Of a stretch of 64,000 nt of DNA, positions 51,801 through 62,971 are shown piece after piece (within the stretch, counting starts at the first letter, position 1; the number at the start of each line of letters is the position of its first letter). Below the pieces are notes generated by a model. That model did no database searches and was not told where the DNA came from. It saw only the letters and a program-made list of their open reading frames with translations. Position numbers and translations under genes: made by a program. The stretch is from Apus apus (taxonomy: Eukaryota; Chordata; Aves; Apodiformes; Apodidae), in assembly GCF_020740795.1 (NCBI RefSeq), contig NC_067291.1, forward strand, positions 13,148,780-13,212,779, in the 5' to 3' direction.

Positions 51801-53195
51801 CTTTGCATTGTGAAAGTAATTGGGATGTTCCTGGGTTCAGCAGTCAGTACCAGGCCAGCCAAGCTCATTTGTTTAGAGGATGTCCTTGCAAGGCTTCTCA
51901 CACTAAAGGACAAACCTTGCATGAGTAATGGGAACCTGCACACTGGCTGCCTCCATGCCTGGCAGTTGCTCAGTGTGGCAGCCAGTTTGCTTTGCCTACC
52001 TGGCAGCAATGTGAATCAACTCTTGAAACAACTGGGCGGCCAAGTGTAAATTGTAGCTGGCTACCTGGCATGATGGCAACCCACCTCCATTTACAGAGCA
52101 TGAGCAAAGCAAGAAAAAGGGCTTAGCTGACCTTGCCTTTTATCAGCAGCTGGTTGGTAGGGTCTTTTGTCAGGGTTTCACCAGCCAGTCCAGGTGATTG
52201 GCAGCTTATGCTGCTTGTTTCAGTTTTTTAACTGATTTTGAGTTCCAGTCAAGTGCAATCTCAGAAGAGTTTTGGGGCTCCATATATGGGCAAGCAGAAT
52301 GTCTGTGTGTGCTGCTGGAGCAACAGTGAAAATCGCTGGAGGCTCAGGAATAAAGTCATTTAGGAGAAGCGGAACCTGACATCATGAAGAGAGAAGCCTT
52401 CAAATCTTGGTCTTGTTGTAAGAGGAAAATTACCCAATACAATATGTTGCATTTGAGGCTCTTTGGTTACGGGAGGTTGAGTGAAGGTTCATGTCATCTT
52501 ACAGTTGTATTGAGAAGATGCTCTTTCTCTCTCTTAGATGTCTTCTTTTCATTCTTTTTGCCTTCTCTGTTTTTCTGTCTGATGTTGCAGTTAATTAGAT
52601 TTTCAGATTCCTCCTGCATTTCATTTCCCTGAGTTCAATCTCTGCCTGGATTTAGAGTCATAATCACTAGTGCTTGGAGGTGTGGGGTTAAAATGATAAA
52701 ATAAGTTTGTTAGAAGGTAAGTTGTTTTTTTTTTCCTTCTAGCTTTTCAAAGCCTAATTATTTTGCAACTGATCTCGTATGCAATTGATAAGATGAAAAT
52801 GCAAATGTACAGGTTTAGTATTCAAAGTATTTTTCATCTGATCAAAGAGAGGGAAGCATTTTGCAAAACACAAAGCTTGCATTTTTGCAAATGTCTGAAG
52901 TTACATGGATGTAGTCAAGCCATCAGGAAATCCACAGTGCATGCACTAATGTTTATTTCATTTTTCTGCAGGGGGTCTTGACCTTATCTTCATGCCAGGC
53001 CTTGGATTTGACAAAAAAGGCAACAGATTGGGAAGAGGGAAAGGATATTATGATACCTATCTTGAAAGATGTATGAAACATCCCAGTGGAAAGCCTTACA
53101 CGATTGCCTTGGCTTTTAGGGAACAGATTTGTGCATCAGTGCCTGTGGCGGAAAATGATGTCCAAGTAGATGAAATCCTTTATGAAGACTCCTGA
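30476..53195 (+). CDS. MTHFS: MTHFS, 5-formyltetrahydrofolate cyclo-ligase; join of 30476-30586, 34289-34553 and 52972-53195
   Basis: Encodes 199 residues of 5,10-methenyltetrahydrofolate synthetase. This cytosolic enzyme uses ATP to convert 5-formyltetrahydrofolate to 5,10-methenyltetrahydrofolate, returning the stored folate to one-carbon metabolism. Human MTHFS has 203 residues and the same three-exon layout. Recognisable blocks are the basic N-terminal helix [16 protein letters not shown] (7-22), [21 protein letters not shown] (48-68), CFIPRY (76-81), and the diagnostic ATP/phosphate-binding block [20 protein letters not shown] (134-153). The C-terminus is [10 protein letters not shown] chose the ATG at 30476 because it gives [11 protein letters not shown], aligning with the human start, and has G at -3 and +4. 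An in-frame ATG at 30452 would add 8 residues but has C at -3. All splice sites are GT-AG. No frameshift or missing catalytic-block residue is seen. Confidence 0.97.
30801..31809 (+). repeat. GC-rich GTGTGCGG minisatellite in MTHFS intron 1
   Basis: About 1 kb built of 8-10-bp units sharing the core GTGTGCG, with endings GG, GGG, AG, CT or AT (GTGTGCGGT, GTGTGCGGG, GTGTGCGAG, GTGTGCGCT). Plus-strand G is in great excess over C. Because the units contain no stop triplet in any frame, open frames of hundreds of codons run through on both strands. These are composition artefacts with Cys-Val-Arg or His-Thr-Pro repeats, not genes. CpG is kept in nearly every unit. Rare TGTGCAG variants (near 31617 and 31713) look like single CpG decay events. 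Confidence 0.97.
31740..31806 (+). repeat. Higher-order 38-bp duplication at the end of the minisatellite
   Basis: The block TGTGTGCGGGGCCGGCGGGC... at 31740-31768 recurs identically at 31778-31806, spaced 38 bp start to start. It includes a non-repeat segment (GGCCGGCGGGCAGGGCGGG), so the array has grown by duplicating its own edge. Confidence 0.85.
34289..34553 (+). CDS. MTHFS: MTHFS coding exon 2
   Basis: 265 bp coding residues 38-125 ([13 protein letters not shown]... to EEALAG) plus the first base of codon 126. The acceptor is CCCATGTAG and the donor is GGTG/GTGAGT, so the following intron is phase 1. The exon carries the folate-enzyme blocks IFLSMPDEI and FIPRY. Confidence 0.95.
39549..39960 (-). 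mobile_element. CR1 LINE fragment, reverse orientation, about 400 bp
   Basis: On the plus strand it begins with the reverse complement of the CR1 terminus (AATCACAGACTCATAGAATG), then GGTTGGAAGGGACCTCAAGG and ATCATCTGGCCCAACC. It continues in CR1 order with CCATTCCAATGTTTG, GTGAAAAATTTACCTC, GTGCCCATTACCCTGTC, TTTAAGTACTGGAACATGG, AAGTCTCCCCAAAGCCTTC and CTCAGCCTGTCCTCATATG. This is a long, clearly recognisable 3' portion lying antisense to MTHFS. Its 5' end (right side) is truncated near 39915-39960. Confidence 0.93.
40835..41045. repeat. AT-rich low-complexity region
   Basis: A run of TTAGTTAGTTA followed by repeated ATTATGTTA/ATATTATATTATGA motifs, then AATAAATAAAGATTTTTTT and ATATTATATAAATTG. 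It is strikingly poor in G and C relative to its surroundings. No element is identifiable. Confidence 0.7.
41057..41386 (-). other. Unexplained 110-codon open frame
   Basis: On the minus strand a frame runs open from just after a TAA near 41389 to a TGA at 41059-41057. It has no ATG at its start; the first ATG lies at codon position about 41. The translated product is not low-complexity: it contains [16 protein letters not shown], then a Ser/Thr-rich stretch, then a helix-like [21 protein letters not shown] do not recognise the family. It could be an exon-like remnant, a decayed retrocopy or mobile-element piece, or chance. Downstream on the minus strand is A-rich DNA (AATAAAAAG near 41003-41011), which would fit a retrocopy, but no target duplication is evident. 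Confidence 0.3.
49281..49326. repeat. Imperfect tandem duplication, period about 24 bp
   Basis: TTCTTGATCTCATCTGTGTC (49281-49300) recurs as ATCTTGGTCTCATCTGTGTG (49305-49324). No function is apparent. Confidence 0.7.
50708..50712. repeat. Left target-site duplication of the LTR
   Basis: GGTGT, immediately before the TGTG terminus. It is identical to the copy at 51268-51272. Confidence 0.8.
50713..51267 (-). mobile_element. Solitary LTR of an avian endogenous retrovirus (ERVL-like)
   Basis: A 555-bp unit begins TGTG and ends AACA, and is flanked on both sides by the identical 5-bp sequence GGTGT (50708-50712 and 51268-51272). That is the target duplication of a retroviral integration, and 5 bp is the length usual for ERVL-type elements. 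In the minus orientation it starts TGTTAGGG and has a TATA-like CCATAAAAGCC (51155-51145) about 115 bp in, with a GC box just upstream (near 51169-51177). Its centre (50985-51180) is CpG-dense and includes an E-box CACGTG at 51061-51066. No gag, pol or env sequence adjoins it, so it is a recombined solo LTR. Orientation is inferred from the promoter-like elements and is less certain than the boundaries. Confidence 0.82.
51268..51272. repeat. Right target-site duplication of the LTR
   Basis: GGTGT, immediately after the AACA terminus. It is identical to the copy at 50708-50712. Confidence 0.8.
52972..53195 (+). CDS. MTHFS: MTHFS coding exon 3
   Basis: The acceptor TTTTTCTGCAG is followed by GGGGTCTTGACC, which completes codon 126 and continues [13 protein letters not shown]. 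It carries the conserved [11 protein letters not shown] block (146-156) and ends VDEILYEDS with TGA at 53193-53195. Confidence 0.96.
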
Positions 53196-53289
53196 AAGTA
53201 TCTTGATGCCAACCTGCCTTCAGAGTGCCCAACCAAGGACGTCAGATCCATCAATCATGACCTTTAATAGTCATAATGACTTTGGGAGC

Positions 53290-53295
53290 AATAAA
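53290..53295 (+). terminator. MTHFS: Proximal MTHFS polyadenylation signal (AATAAA)
   Basis: A canonical hexamer 95 bp after the stop codon, followed by T-rich ATATTTATGTTTC. Its downstream element is weaker than that of the distal site. Confidence 0.55.
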
Positions 53296-53495
53296 ATACA
53301 ATATTTATGTTTCAACAAAAAAAACCCCAACAATTTGGTGTAAATGTGGTATTAGTAGTGAGGATTACATTGATTGGCTTCTAATTAGCATATATCTGTT
53401 GTGAAATCTTATTCTAGAATCAATAGAAAAAAGAATATGTGACTGTTACAGTAAAGACCATTTCTTATTCTGTATGTTTAACTGTACCCTCAATC

Positions 53496-53501
53496 AATAA
53501 A
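53496..53501 (+). terminator. MTHFS: Distal MTHFS polyadenylation signal (AATAAA)
   Basis: A canonical hexamer followed about 20 bp later by a CA-type cleavage context (TTTTCACCAAA) and then a GT-rich stretch (CGGTGTGATC), the arrangement of a strong site. It is the likelier main end of the gene. Confidence 0.65.
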
Positions 53502-54187
53502 TCAGTGCATTTATTTTCACCAAACTCGGTGTGATCATTAAAAAATCCATGAATTTTCCAGGACCAGCTGTGGAACAGAATGACTGTAAGGCTTCCTCAA
53601 CAAGAACTGGTTTTGTGAAGAAATCCATGCCTACAATACGTGTGCAACTTTTCATCTCAGAATGCTTGTATTCAGTTTTATTTCCAGTTTGCCAATACAG
53701 TAACTAATGAAACCCTCTTGTTCTGGGGTGAGCATAAGCTTAGTGGCTCAAGTCTCTCAGGCCTGTGCTCTGAGGTACTTCTCCGTCCTGTGTTAACAAA
53801 GGTCCATCTGGCACTGGTGGAAGATCTCTTCAGAACTGGCCTGCTGGGCTTCCCGCCAGCATGTACAGAAAAGCTGCAGCCTGAACAGGACAGCTGGTAG
53901 CAATATGAGCTATTCAGTAAAGTGATGGTGATCAGACTTGGCCTTCCATCCGTTCTTTATCAAACTATTTATTGCCACCAAAGGAAAGATGCAGAGTAAG
54001 ATGTGTTCATGTATCAGACAGGGTTGTGCAAGCACTTGAGAAGACAGTGCTGGCGCCTGTGGCGGGGCGTCCTCCAGCTCCTCTGAGCTCTGCAGTGCTA
54101 CCAGCTGTCCTGCTGCATGGGAGGGAGACAGACTCTTATGATTCAAGACGATTGTTTGGGGAATAAATATGGTGAGAAAACCGGGCC

Positions 54188-54206
54188 TTTTTTTTTTTTT
54201 TTTTTT
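54188..54206. repeat. Poly-T run
   Basis: Nineteen T residues with no recognisable retrotransposon body attached on either side. It may be the tail of a decayed minus-strand insertion or simple slippage. Confidence 0.85.
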
Positions 54207-57200
54207 CTTCACAATGTCTGTTCTCCTGGCAGTATTTTAATCCCTTTGTTTCTCAGCTTCTGTTGCCATGTGGAGAGCAACAACAACAACAAAAAGAAGA
54301 GGCCAGCGTTGCAAGTGGCAAACCTGTTTCCAGGTTTGTCTGCAAGGCTGTTGGAGTTCACCAGTCACATTAGGCTCAGCACTATGCCATATGGCACAGC
54401 CTGCCATGGACATCAACAAAGCCATGCTGAAGCCAGTATTTTTCACAGTGGAAACCTGGATCACAAATCTGATAGCTGTTTTAAATGTATACATGAAATC
54501 CAGCCCAACAAGCTACCTGCTTCCACCCCACCAAAACCAGTGTGTGCTGTAGTGGTGTCCTGCCTCAAGGTTTAACCATGGTGCTTTACCTGGGATCCTG
54601 AGAGATGTTTACATTGTTTTGGTAAGCATGACACCAAGTGTGACTGCATGAGTGTTGCTCCGGTTCTACTTAAGGCACAAAATTAAGAGGCCATGTCAGC
54701 ATAACAGAGCAGAATCAGAGGCTAATGACCTCTTGCTGCTACATTCAAGCTGAGGGGCAGCCATGATGTTTGGTTTTAAAGATAAATAGAATTTTTTGAG
54801 CTGTGTTTCATTAGAAGGCTGTGTGCCACATGAATTAGGTGGCTACCATGAAAGCAAACTTTATCCAAAAGCTCTGCACCGTGTGCCTTTGCTTTTCTGA
54901 GACATTCTACAGAGGGTTTTTTTAATTATTATTATTATTCTTTGCCCAGTTAGATATGAGTTTATTCCAAAACTTTATGGCCCTTTGGATTAGCTGTTGA
55001 TCTTGCTGTTTGAGCTGTGATTTATTCACTAAAATAAGGACTAGCTTGTCTTGTAAGTATTTCACTGCAGGTGATAGCAGGTGAACAACTGAGTACAAAA
55101 AAAACAGCATTTGCTGAAGAGAATTCCAGGCCAGCACTAATAACTGTACAGAAACAAAGTGCTTAGAGAGAAATGAAGACTTGGTCAAACATTTTGTTGG
55201 TGACATTTTTAAACTCCCATGAGTTCAAAATGGGGGAAAAAGTAAAAAGCAAAAGTTTGGATGTAAAACACAGGCCCCCATCTAGCACAGGCACAGATAG
55301 GTGCCAAACTTTGTCCTTGGAGTTGCTGGAACTAATTTGGGAAAGCGAGAGAGCTTTGAAGGTTTTTGGGGCTTGAGGCAATGCACATCCCTGAACTTCA
55401 TATCTTGCAGATCACATTTCAGTACCTGGTGGAGCCGTTCTCTGCTGCTTTCACTCCAAGCTGCCCAATTGGCTACAGCTGCAGGGGGAAAGGATGAGGG
55501 AACTACTTAATGTACTGTATCATGGGGATCAAGACGAGCTGGTGCTTTGTTTCTTGCCAGCCCCTGCTGGGTCAGGAGGAGATCATCACAGGCTCATTGG
55601 CCAGGCTGGGGGAGCAGTAGGACCCTGGCTGATGCAGATAGCTCTTAACATTTGGCTGGTTGGGGATAGTAAAATTATATTTATGGATATTGTCTTGAGA
55701 ACCACAGAGCTAAATAAATGTGACAGCTTTCCTTTGACTTCCCCAACCTTGCTGCTGTCACTCAGGGTTTTTCTTTTTGCCACATAACAAGAAATCACTG
55801 TCAGTTTGATAGTATATAGCAGTGTTTCTGAAGCACAAAGGTTAGGGGGTTGGTAGGTGCATCAGAATTATTTACGTTTGCTATGCAGAAAATGGCACTT
55901 GGGGAGAAAGGCAGGCTGCCAAGGAAAGGAACTGGGGCTGTCTGGTTGCTCTTGTATATCTCTCCATACTGGATTGTCAGGATAGGATTTATAAAAATTG
56001 CTTCAAAACGGTATCATCTTCCCTCACATGGCCATGCCCCCGTCTGTTGCAGTGAATGCCATTATTGCTATTCTCATGACAAAGCATCTATCAGTCTCTG
56101 CTTTGTTTATAAACAAATCTGCCTGCCCTGCATAAGAAATGAATAAGCTAAGGAAAAATACCATTACCAAAGGAATAAGTTAATTATATTTCAGGATCTC
56201 AGCAGGGAATGCTATCTCAGAGTATTCAGTAAGATCTGGCCAGTGCAGTTATAATTAAAAAATGTCCCCAGGGAGGAACTTGTAAATTATTTACTGTAAG
56301 GGGTTTTTCCAGGCTCTTTTAGTTTAATTACACACTGAAAGAAAAAGGCCTCGGAAACAAATTAACTAAGAGGTTGAAATGGCTTTGTTAAAAAGCCATG
56401 TTAAAATCATGTTCACAGCTAAGCAAGTGGAAAACTGTGAGCGGGGTTCAAATATAGGACAAGTCTGGCATTGTTCAAAAGACATATGGAAAGCACCAAA
56501 ATGTCCATGCACAGAAAATGCAATCACTGGTTTTCTCCAGTATTCCCCACTGGCCCCAGAAGAGGTTGCATGTAGTATCTGCCAGTGCCTCGTGTCCTCA
56601 CGGCTGTTTGTTCTGTGGGGAGAAGAACTGACTTTTGTGGGCTTTTTGTTAGGGTACAGATGAAATCCTAGCAGAGGGGGACAAAAGATTAGATGGAGAG
56701 GCAGAATAAGAAGATGCTGGGATGGTATGAATTTTCCATTACTCATACAACTTTTGGCATTTTTGCTCAAAACAGCTTGGTTAATCCTCAGTGGCAGGTG
56801 GGCTGGATGTAGCCCTTGGTACCAAGAGACAGGCACCCCTGCAGTTAGCAGTTGTGTCCTTTTCAAACACACGGATGAAACTTGACTTGCCTACCCTCCC
56901 ATGTCAAATGTGGCTTTAGCATTTGTTACCAAAGTTGCCCCACAGAAGTGGGAGGCAGCTGGCGTGATCCCTGCTCAGATGTGGAGAATGAAAGTCAAGA
57001 GGCCACAGCAGTCCCCTCATCTCAACAACTGACTCATTGCTTGGTAGAGAGGGAGGCATTATCTAGTATCTGTTTGCTAAGGAGTAAGGCAGCCAGTAAT
57101 ACTGTATTTGCCCACCTGTTGATGCCAAATTTTATGTATGTAATGGCCTTACAGCTGCCTTTATTCTTACATTTCTTTCTTTCTGAAAAACCCCACATCT

Positions 57201-59209
57201 GCTGTGGCACCTTTACCAAAGAGCCAACTGGCTGAGCAGAGCAGCCAGCCAGGCACGACTGCTGGTGCATACATGCTTGTTAGCCCATACCCATGATACA
57301 GCATTCATCTTCTCCTCATCTCCTTTTTCTTTCAAATTTATTGCACTTACGTGTCTTGCTTAGATGGAAGCTGCCCCAGAGTTAACAGTCTCTCTACCCC
57401 CTGCGTGTGCACAGTCTTCAACACATGGCACTTGATTGTAGCCTGAGGGTACCACCATCAAGTCCTAAACAATAAGTTCTCCACCTTCAGGCAAACAAGC
57501 TGAAAATCTGCAGATGAAAGCTGCTTCAGTCATTCATCAAGCAGATGAGATCTCTGCTTTTATTTTGTTCCAGTGTAAATCTGCTGCTTAGTTCTCTAGT
57601 CTCTCCAAAAACTACTGAATCATAACAATGCTTGTAGCAAATGCCAGGTAGTCTGTCACCAGAATAATTCATCAAATGGCTTATCAGCTCCAAGAGAAGA
57701 GTACAACACTTTTGAGATTATTTGGATGTATAGTTGGGGAACCAAATATGCTGACAGCTTTAGAATTGTCTTGATCAGATTTTATTTTGTATTTTACTGT
57801 AGCGCATCCAGTAATACTTGGGGAGGAGAGAGAAGACGTTCCTAAATTTCTGCAAATGTAGCTTATTGATGGGGAAAACCACAGAAGAAGTAGAACATAA
57901 ATGTCGAATGAAAGAATGTTCTTGAAAGGGCAGAACTGTAAGGTTTGAATAGTCTCAGCAGAGGTATTGCCATTTCATTATTAGGAGTGGTGAGTCCGTA
58001 TTAACCTTTATGGAAAAGTACTATAGACTATAATGAAGCTGAACACTCTCCTATAGCCTTTTGTTAACACCTTGTCAAATTTAATAAAAAATTACTAATA
58101 AATTCTATTAGAATGGCTAAAAAATAATACTAGAAAGGATCATTTACTATTAAATAGTTTAGATTCATAGAGTGATTGTTACTAAACCATACTAAAATGT
58201 GTATGACTTTTTCATTCTGGATACAGCTGGGAAATGTAATTACAGATAAACTATGAAGGGCCTTGGCTGTTGTTGCCTTGCCTGTGAGAGAGCTTCCCTG
58301 GATGCTTTTCTATCACTGCCATCCTGCATGCCCAGGGCAAGTCCCACTGGAGCCAGGGACTGCTTGAGACTGACCCGGTGGGACAGGGCAGGGATGAGGT
58401 GGTCTCACATACTTACTTCAGCTGGAGTGAGATAACAAAGGGTGCAACAAGGGTAGGGGAGGCAGGTACCATCTCTGACCATGCTGGTTGAGAGAATCAG
58501 TCCAAAAGTCTTCTCTGACAGAGCAAATTACCTTCAAGTGATGCTGGGTGATGGCAAACTCGTGTGTCAGGTGCAGCGATGGTGAAGAATGAGGCTGCCA
58601 GCTCTTAGCAGCTGTGATGGCTTTGCTTCTCCTGACCTGGCCCTGGAGAGCAGCTCACTCTCTCCAGCCCTCCAGGAGACTGGTGGGAATCTCTTCTCCT
58701 GGAGGCCCCTAAGGCTCATTCAGCTCTGCATTCGAGGTGGCATGTTGGGCAGGGATGCCAAGAGAGGAAGAAATGGCTCTTTTCTCTTTAGGGTCTGTAG
58801 TAGGATCAGGCTGTGCAGAGGCTTTTAAAGATACAGAGGCCAGACATTGCACTCTTGGAGTTTTCACTTCCTTTCTGGGTGTGGGGATGGTCTGAGATCC
58901 CCTGGGAACATCCCTGTTGGAGCCAACCCTGTTGATGTGAGAGTAAAATAATCTCAAGATAAAGCAGTCAACTTTAACAGGAAGCAGGAGCTGAGGTGGG
59001 CATTTGGGAGGTTTAGATACAATCAAATCATGCTGCAAAAAGGCAAAAAGAGATGACCCTCTGCGAGCTGAATTGCTGTGACTTGGTGGGAGGCAAAAGG
59101 GCTTAGCTCAGACTGCAGCAAAAGAGAGCATTTTGCAGACACCCTTCTGGGGACACCTCACAGGAGTCAGTAGCCAGGTGAAAACTGTAGTTTTATGACT
59201 GAGATAAAC

Positions 59210-59268
59210 ACTTTGCAAAGGCTAAAAAAGCAACTTCCACTTGACAAGGTCTAAAAAAAGCAACTTTG
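59210..59268. repeat. Imperfect tandem duplication, period 29 bp
   Basis: ACTTTGCAAAGGCTAAAAAA... (59210-59238) recurs as ACTTGACAAGGTCTAAAAAA... (59239-59268), both continuing into AAGCAACTT. Confidence 0.75.
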
Positions 59269-62200
59269 CAGCTTGTTAGCTGGGAGAGACTCACTTCCCA
59301 GTGACTTTGGCTGCCTAAACTGATGGGGCTTTAATAGGCTTCATCTGCTGGGATGCTACTCACATGCTGCTGTTGTCCTAACATGAAACACTCATGCATG
59401 AACACTGTTGTTATAATAAATTAATAATGGGAAAGGCCCTGGAAGTTGGCCATAAATCTATTGGTAAGTGCCAGTAAGCAGCAGGGGCTGGGCTGTACAT
59501 CATTGATAAAGACACTGACGAGGTGCAAGGCAGCACCTTGCTATGGATGTTGCTGCTCAGGTCTCCACCACAGCAGAGCTGAGGCTTGATATGCACAGGA
59601 CAATCAATCAAAAACTCTGCTGTTGTAAAAATCATGCAGGTTACTGCTGGTAAAAGCTGGTTTTGGCCTTGAGGTTATTGTTTTGCTTTTACTTAGGAAA
59701 AGGAAAAGATTCCAACTCCATTTTTCAACATAATAAGAATTCCTGAAGAAATTCCTCAGCTTGCTGAACAGTCCTGCAAACACTTTGTTTTACATAATTT
59801 GCACAAAAATTAAAGTAAGGTTTAAAGCTCTTTAGGGCACTGGTCTTGGCTTTGTATGCACAGTCTCCAGCACAACAGGCCTCAGGCTGGGATTAGTACC
59901 AGCACACTGCAGATTATTAGAGAGGGAGAATAAACAGGCAAGAGGAGGATATTTTAGTGCAAGAGGCTTAAATCTAGTTTTGAGTGAGGGATGTGGAGCA
60001 GCAGCAGGACCAGTCATGCTATTTTCTCACCACTTGAATAGTTCAAATACAGCCTGGGTATGTAATTTTATGGGTTTGCCTCTGTTTTCCCTGATGGGTA
60101 TCCACATTTTTTAAATAGCAGTGTACTCCGTCAGCATTTGTAGGGTGCTCTCTGGTGCTTGGACAGAAGCTGTGAGAGCTGTCTTGCTTAGTGTGGTACC
60201 CAGAAATTAGATGGGTTGTTTTCTGGAGACAGCAGGAAGAGGACTCTAGCCATCTGGGCATCATGGCTGGGGAACAAGGAACTTAATGGGTGAATGGCTA
60301 GGAAGGAGGAAAGGGACCAGCTCTGCAGCAGGGGCTGTCACAGACTCATCATCCATCAGTCTGGGGACTTTATATACAGAGCCACGGGCAACATAAGTAT
60401 TTGTGGATTTTAGGGGAGGAAATAGAATGAAAAATAGATTTTAAAGCAAGCATTTGGCTAAAATTAGAAACCATGGGCCTGATATGCTGTAGGCTGTGAC
60501 AGGAGAAGTGGCTAATTGCAAGCAAGTTCCTACCCCACTTGATTATTGTTGTGACACACAGATCATTAACATGATGGTCTAAACATGAAACAAATTCTTT
60601 AAACTGTCAAATCCTTCCTCTGATCTCTAAATCACTACTTAAAGTAGGGGGGATGCGTGTGTTAAAAATGAGTTTTGGGCTCTGCCACTGTCTGATACTG
60701 TCAGGGTGGCACCTGCTGCCAGGAAGCTGCAAGATGGCATTTTCAGTCATCTGCTTTGTTTGTGGATGTACTTAGTACCTGATCACACAGGCTCTGCTGC
60801 AAGCTCTCACATGGGCATGGAGGCTGCTGCCTTCCGTGTGCTGCTCTCTCCTCCTAGTCTCCAGCATGGTTGTCTCTGCCCAGAGATTTGGGGCATGTGC
60901 AGCATGGGAGATGAGGAAGGAGACAGGCCATTTGTCAAACTACTGCTCCAGCCTCTTCTGCTGCAGCAGATCCAAGTGGGATCTGCTCAACAGTGAGCAT
61001 CAACAGTGTCCGACTGTCAATCCTGCACAACATGAGTGGCCAGCAAGGAGCTCCTCATGTTGCAGCAGGTCATGCAGGAGCTGGTTGTCCTGGCAAGAGC
61101 CTTTGGAGCAGCTGCAGATAGTTTCTGTTCTTCCAGGTGCTGTCTTCTTTCCTTCTGGATCTGCAAGATCCACGGGTTTGGAAAGATGCCCTAACTGCCA
61201 GTTCATGCACTTTCAAACAGTTGCCTTCAGGAGGAGGCCATAGCAGACAGCCCTCCTGATACAGCAGGAGTGTTGGGAGAATGAGCAAAGTCTATACCAC
61301 TTCCCAATTTTCTTAGCCCATGGAACAGCACAAATACCCCCTTGGTGCTCAGAATACTGTTATGCACTTCCCAAAGAGGAAGAATTTGGCTGTAGATGAG
61401 GACCCCGCTTCTTTGCAAGGTCTCCACAAGGATTTTGCTCTGTGAAATGATCTCTATTCAGTGTCATCTTAAAGATGGGACAAGAGAGGTGTAAGCACAG
61501 TGAACTCCCATCATTTACAGTTCTGCCCTGTTGAATTTTATCTCAAATAGCTGTAGTGCCACCATAAAAGCCCTGGTATGGCAACTGTTTCGCAAGATAA
61601 CAGTGATGTTGGGAGAAAAATCCACACATAGTAATGACACTCAACCAAGGAATTATTAAAGGCAATGAGACCAGGGCACTTATTTAGGAAACTGTTTTTT
61701 CAAGGAGGAGACTCTAACAGCTTTGACTTCATGGTTTCCTTCCTGTGCAATGCAGAAGAGCACAGGAAGCCAACTCTTGAATCCATGGGTCACAACCCCA
61801 TCTGCTGAAGAGCTCGAGGAGGTTTGATTTAAAATTAGTCCTAGCACTGTTCTGCTTTTCCCCAAGAGCACAGCAAAATTAATCCACCACTAATGTTTCT
61901 CTCTATCTCAAGCTGGAAAATACAAAGTGAAATTTGTGCTGATAATTACTTTGACAGCTATCACATGTGCATGTTGTAAAGGATCAGCGCAGACACAGCT
62001 TCCAATATGACAATAGCCTGTGGTAATAGCAATGATTAAGAGGAAGCTAATTAGAATGCATTACACATTCAGTCCCCACACTTCACTGTTCTTTAAGCAA
62101 ATTTGCATTTGGGAAAAGAGCCTTATTTTTAATATATATGGATAGTGTTGCCTGCAGACTTGCATTGATTTACACCACAGCCACTTGTACCAAATCATCT

Positions 62201-62911
62201 TCTTCGGTAGCTCACCAAATGTAACTGCTTTCTTTAACACAGCAACATAAGTCAGAAAAACACTTGTCCTACTTCTCCCTACAGACAAGCACATATAAAA
62301 ATACCAAACAGTACTTAGCAGGAAGAAAGATTTTAAAGGTTACCTATGGAATTTTGTTCAAGACTGTTTTTTTTCAGAGTTGCCTCAAACCCTACCTGCT
62401 GTCAATGTAATATGTAGAATAATGAAGAAAAGTAGATCTGCTTCTCACGTACACATTCCAAAATCACACTGGGAAGAGACAGAAGCTTTTGAATAGTACT
62501 TTGATTTCTAAGTCACGTAAATGTTTGCAGTTTTACCAAGTATCCAGTTGCACATGCAAACAGACTAGTTTCAAGCAGCATGAACATATTCAAATTCTTT
62601 TGTGCTGGAGATATTAATCCACATATGGGTATTCAATTACGATCAGAACAAACTGTGCAACTGCACTAGAATCAGATAAAAATATGCAAAGCAGGTAGCT
62701 TGAGGCTCATTTATACTAAAATTCCTCTGGCTGTTTAAAGAGACTTTGTAATGTCAGAATACTCCCACCTGAGTATATTCTATATTGTGAGCATTTTAAA
62801 GCAGCCTTCCTGGATGCAAAAGGTGGATCTGAATATATTTGCTTCAAGTGTGCAAGTTTAAGGTTTTTTGTCTCAAGTAAGAAATTACCAAAGAGGAAAG
62901 TAACCTAATTA

Positions 62912-62971
62912 TTCTCTCTCTCTCTCTCATTCTCTCTTTTTCTCTTTTTTTCTCTCTCTTTTTTCCTTTCT
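62912..62971. repeat. CT-rich polypyrimidine tract
   Basis: About 60 bp of (CT)n and T-runs interrupted by a single A at 62929. It is a typical microsatellite with potential for triplex formation; no gene is near. Confidence 0.9.

Larger units (their letters stand above)
34554..52971 (+). other. MTHFS: MTHFS intron 2
   Basis: An 18.4-kb phase-1 intron running from GTGAGT to TTTTTCTGCAG. It contains a minus-strand CR1 (39549), an unexplained minus-strand open frame (41057), AT-rich DNA near 40840-41045, a short imperfect duplication (49281) and a solitary LTR (50713). No further MTHFS exon is needed, because codon 126 is completed exactly across this intron. Confidence 0.93.
53196..53519 (+). 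other. MTHFS: MTHFS 3' untranslated region
   Basis: About 320 bp between the stop codon and the second polyadenylation signal. It has no open frame of interest. Two AATAAA hexamers allow a short (about 110 bp) or a long 3' UTR. Confidence 0.7.

Noticed and set aside
51500-52049. Overlapping open frames of 169 codons (minus) and 118 codons (plus)
   Set aside because: Neither resembles a known protein, they overlap on opposite strands, and one or two frames this long are expected by chance in 64 kb.
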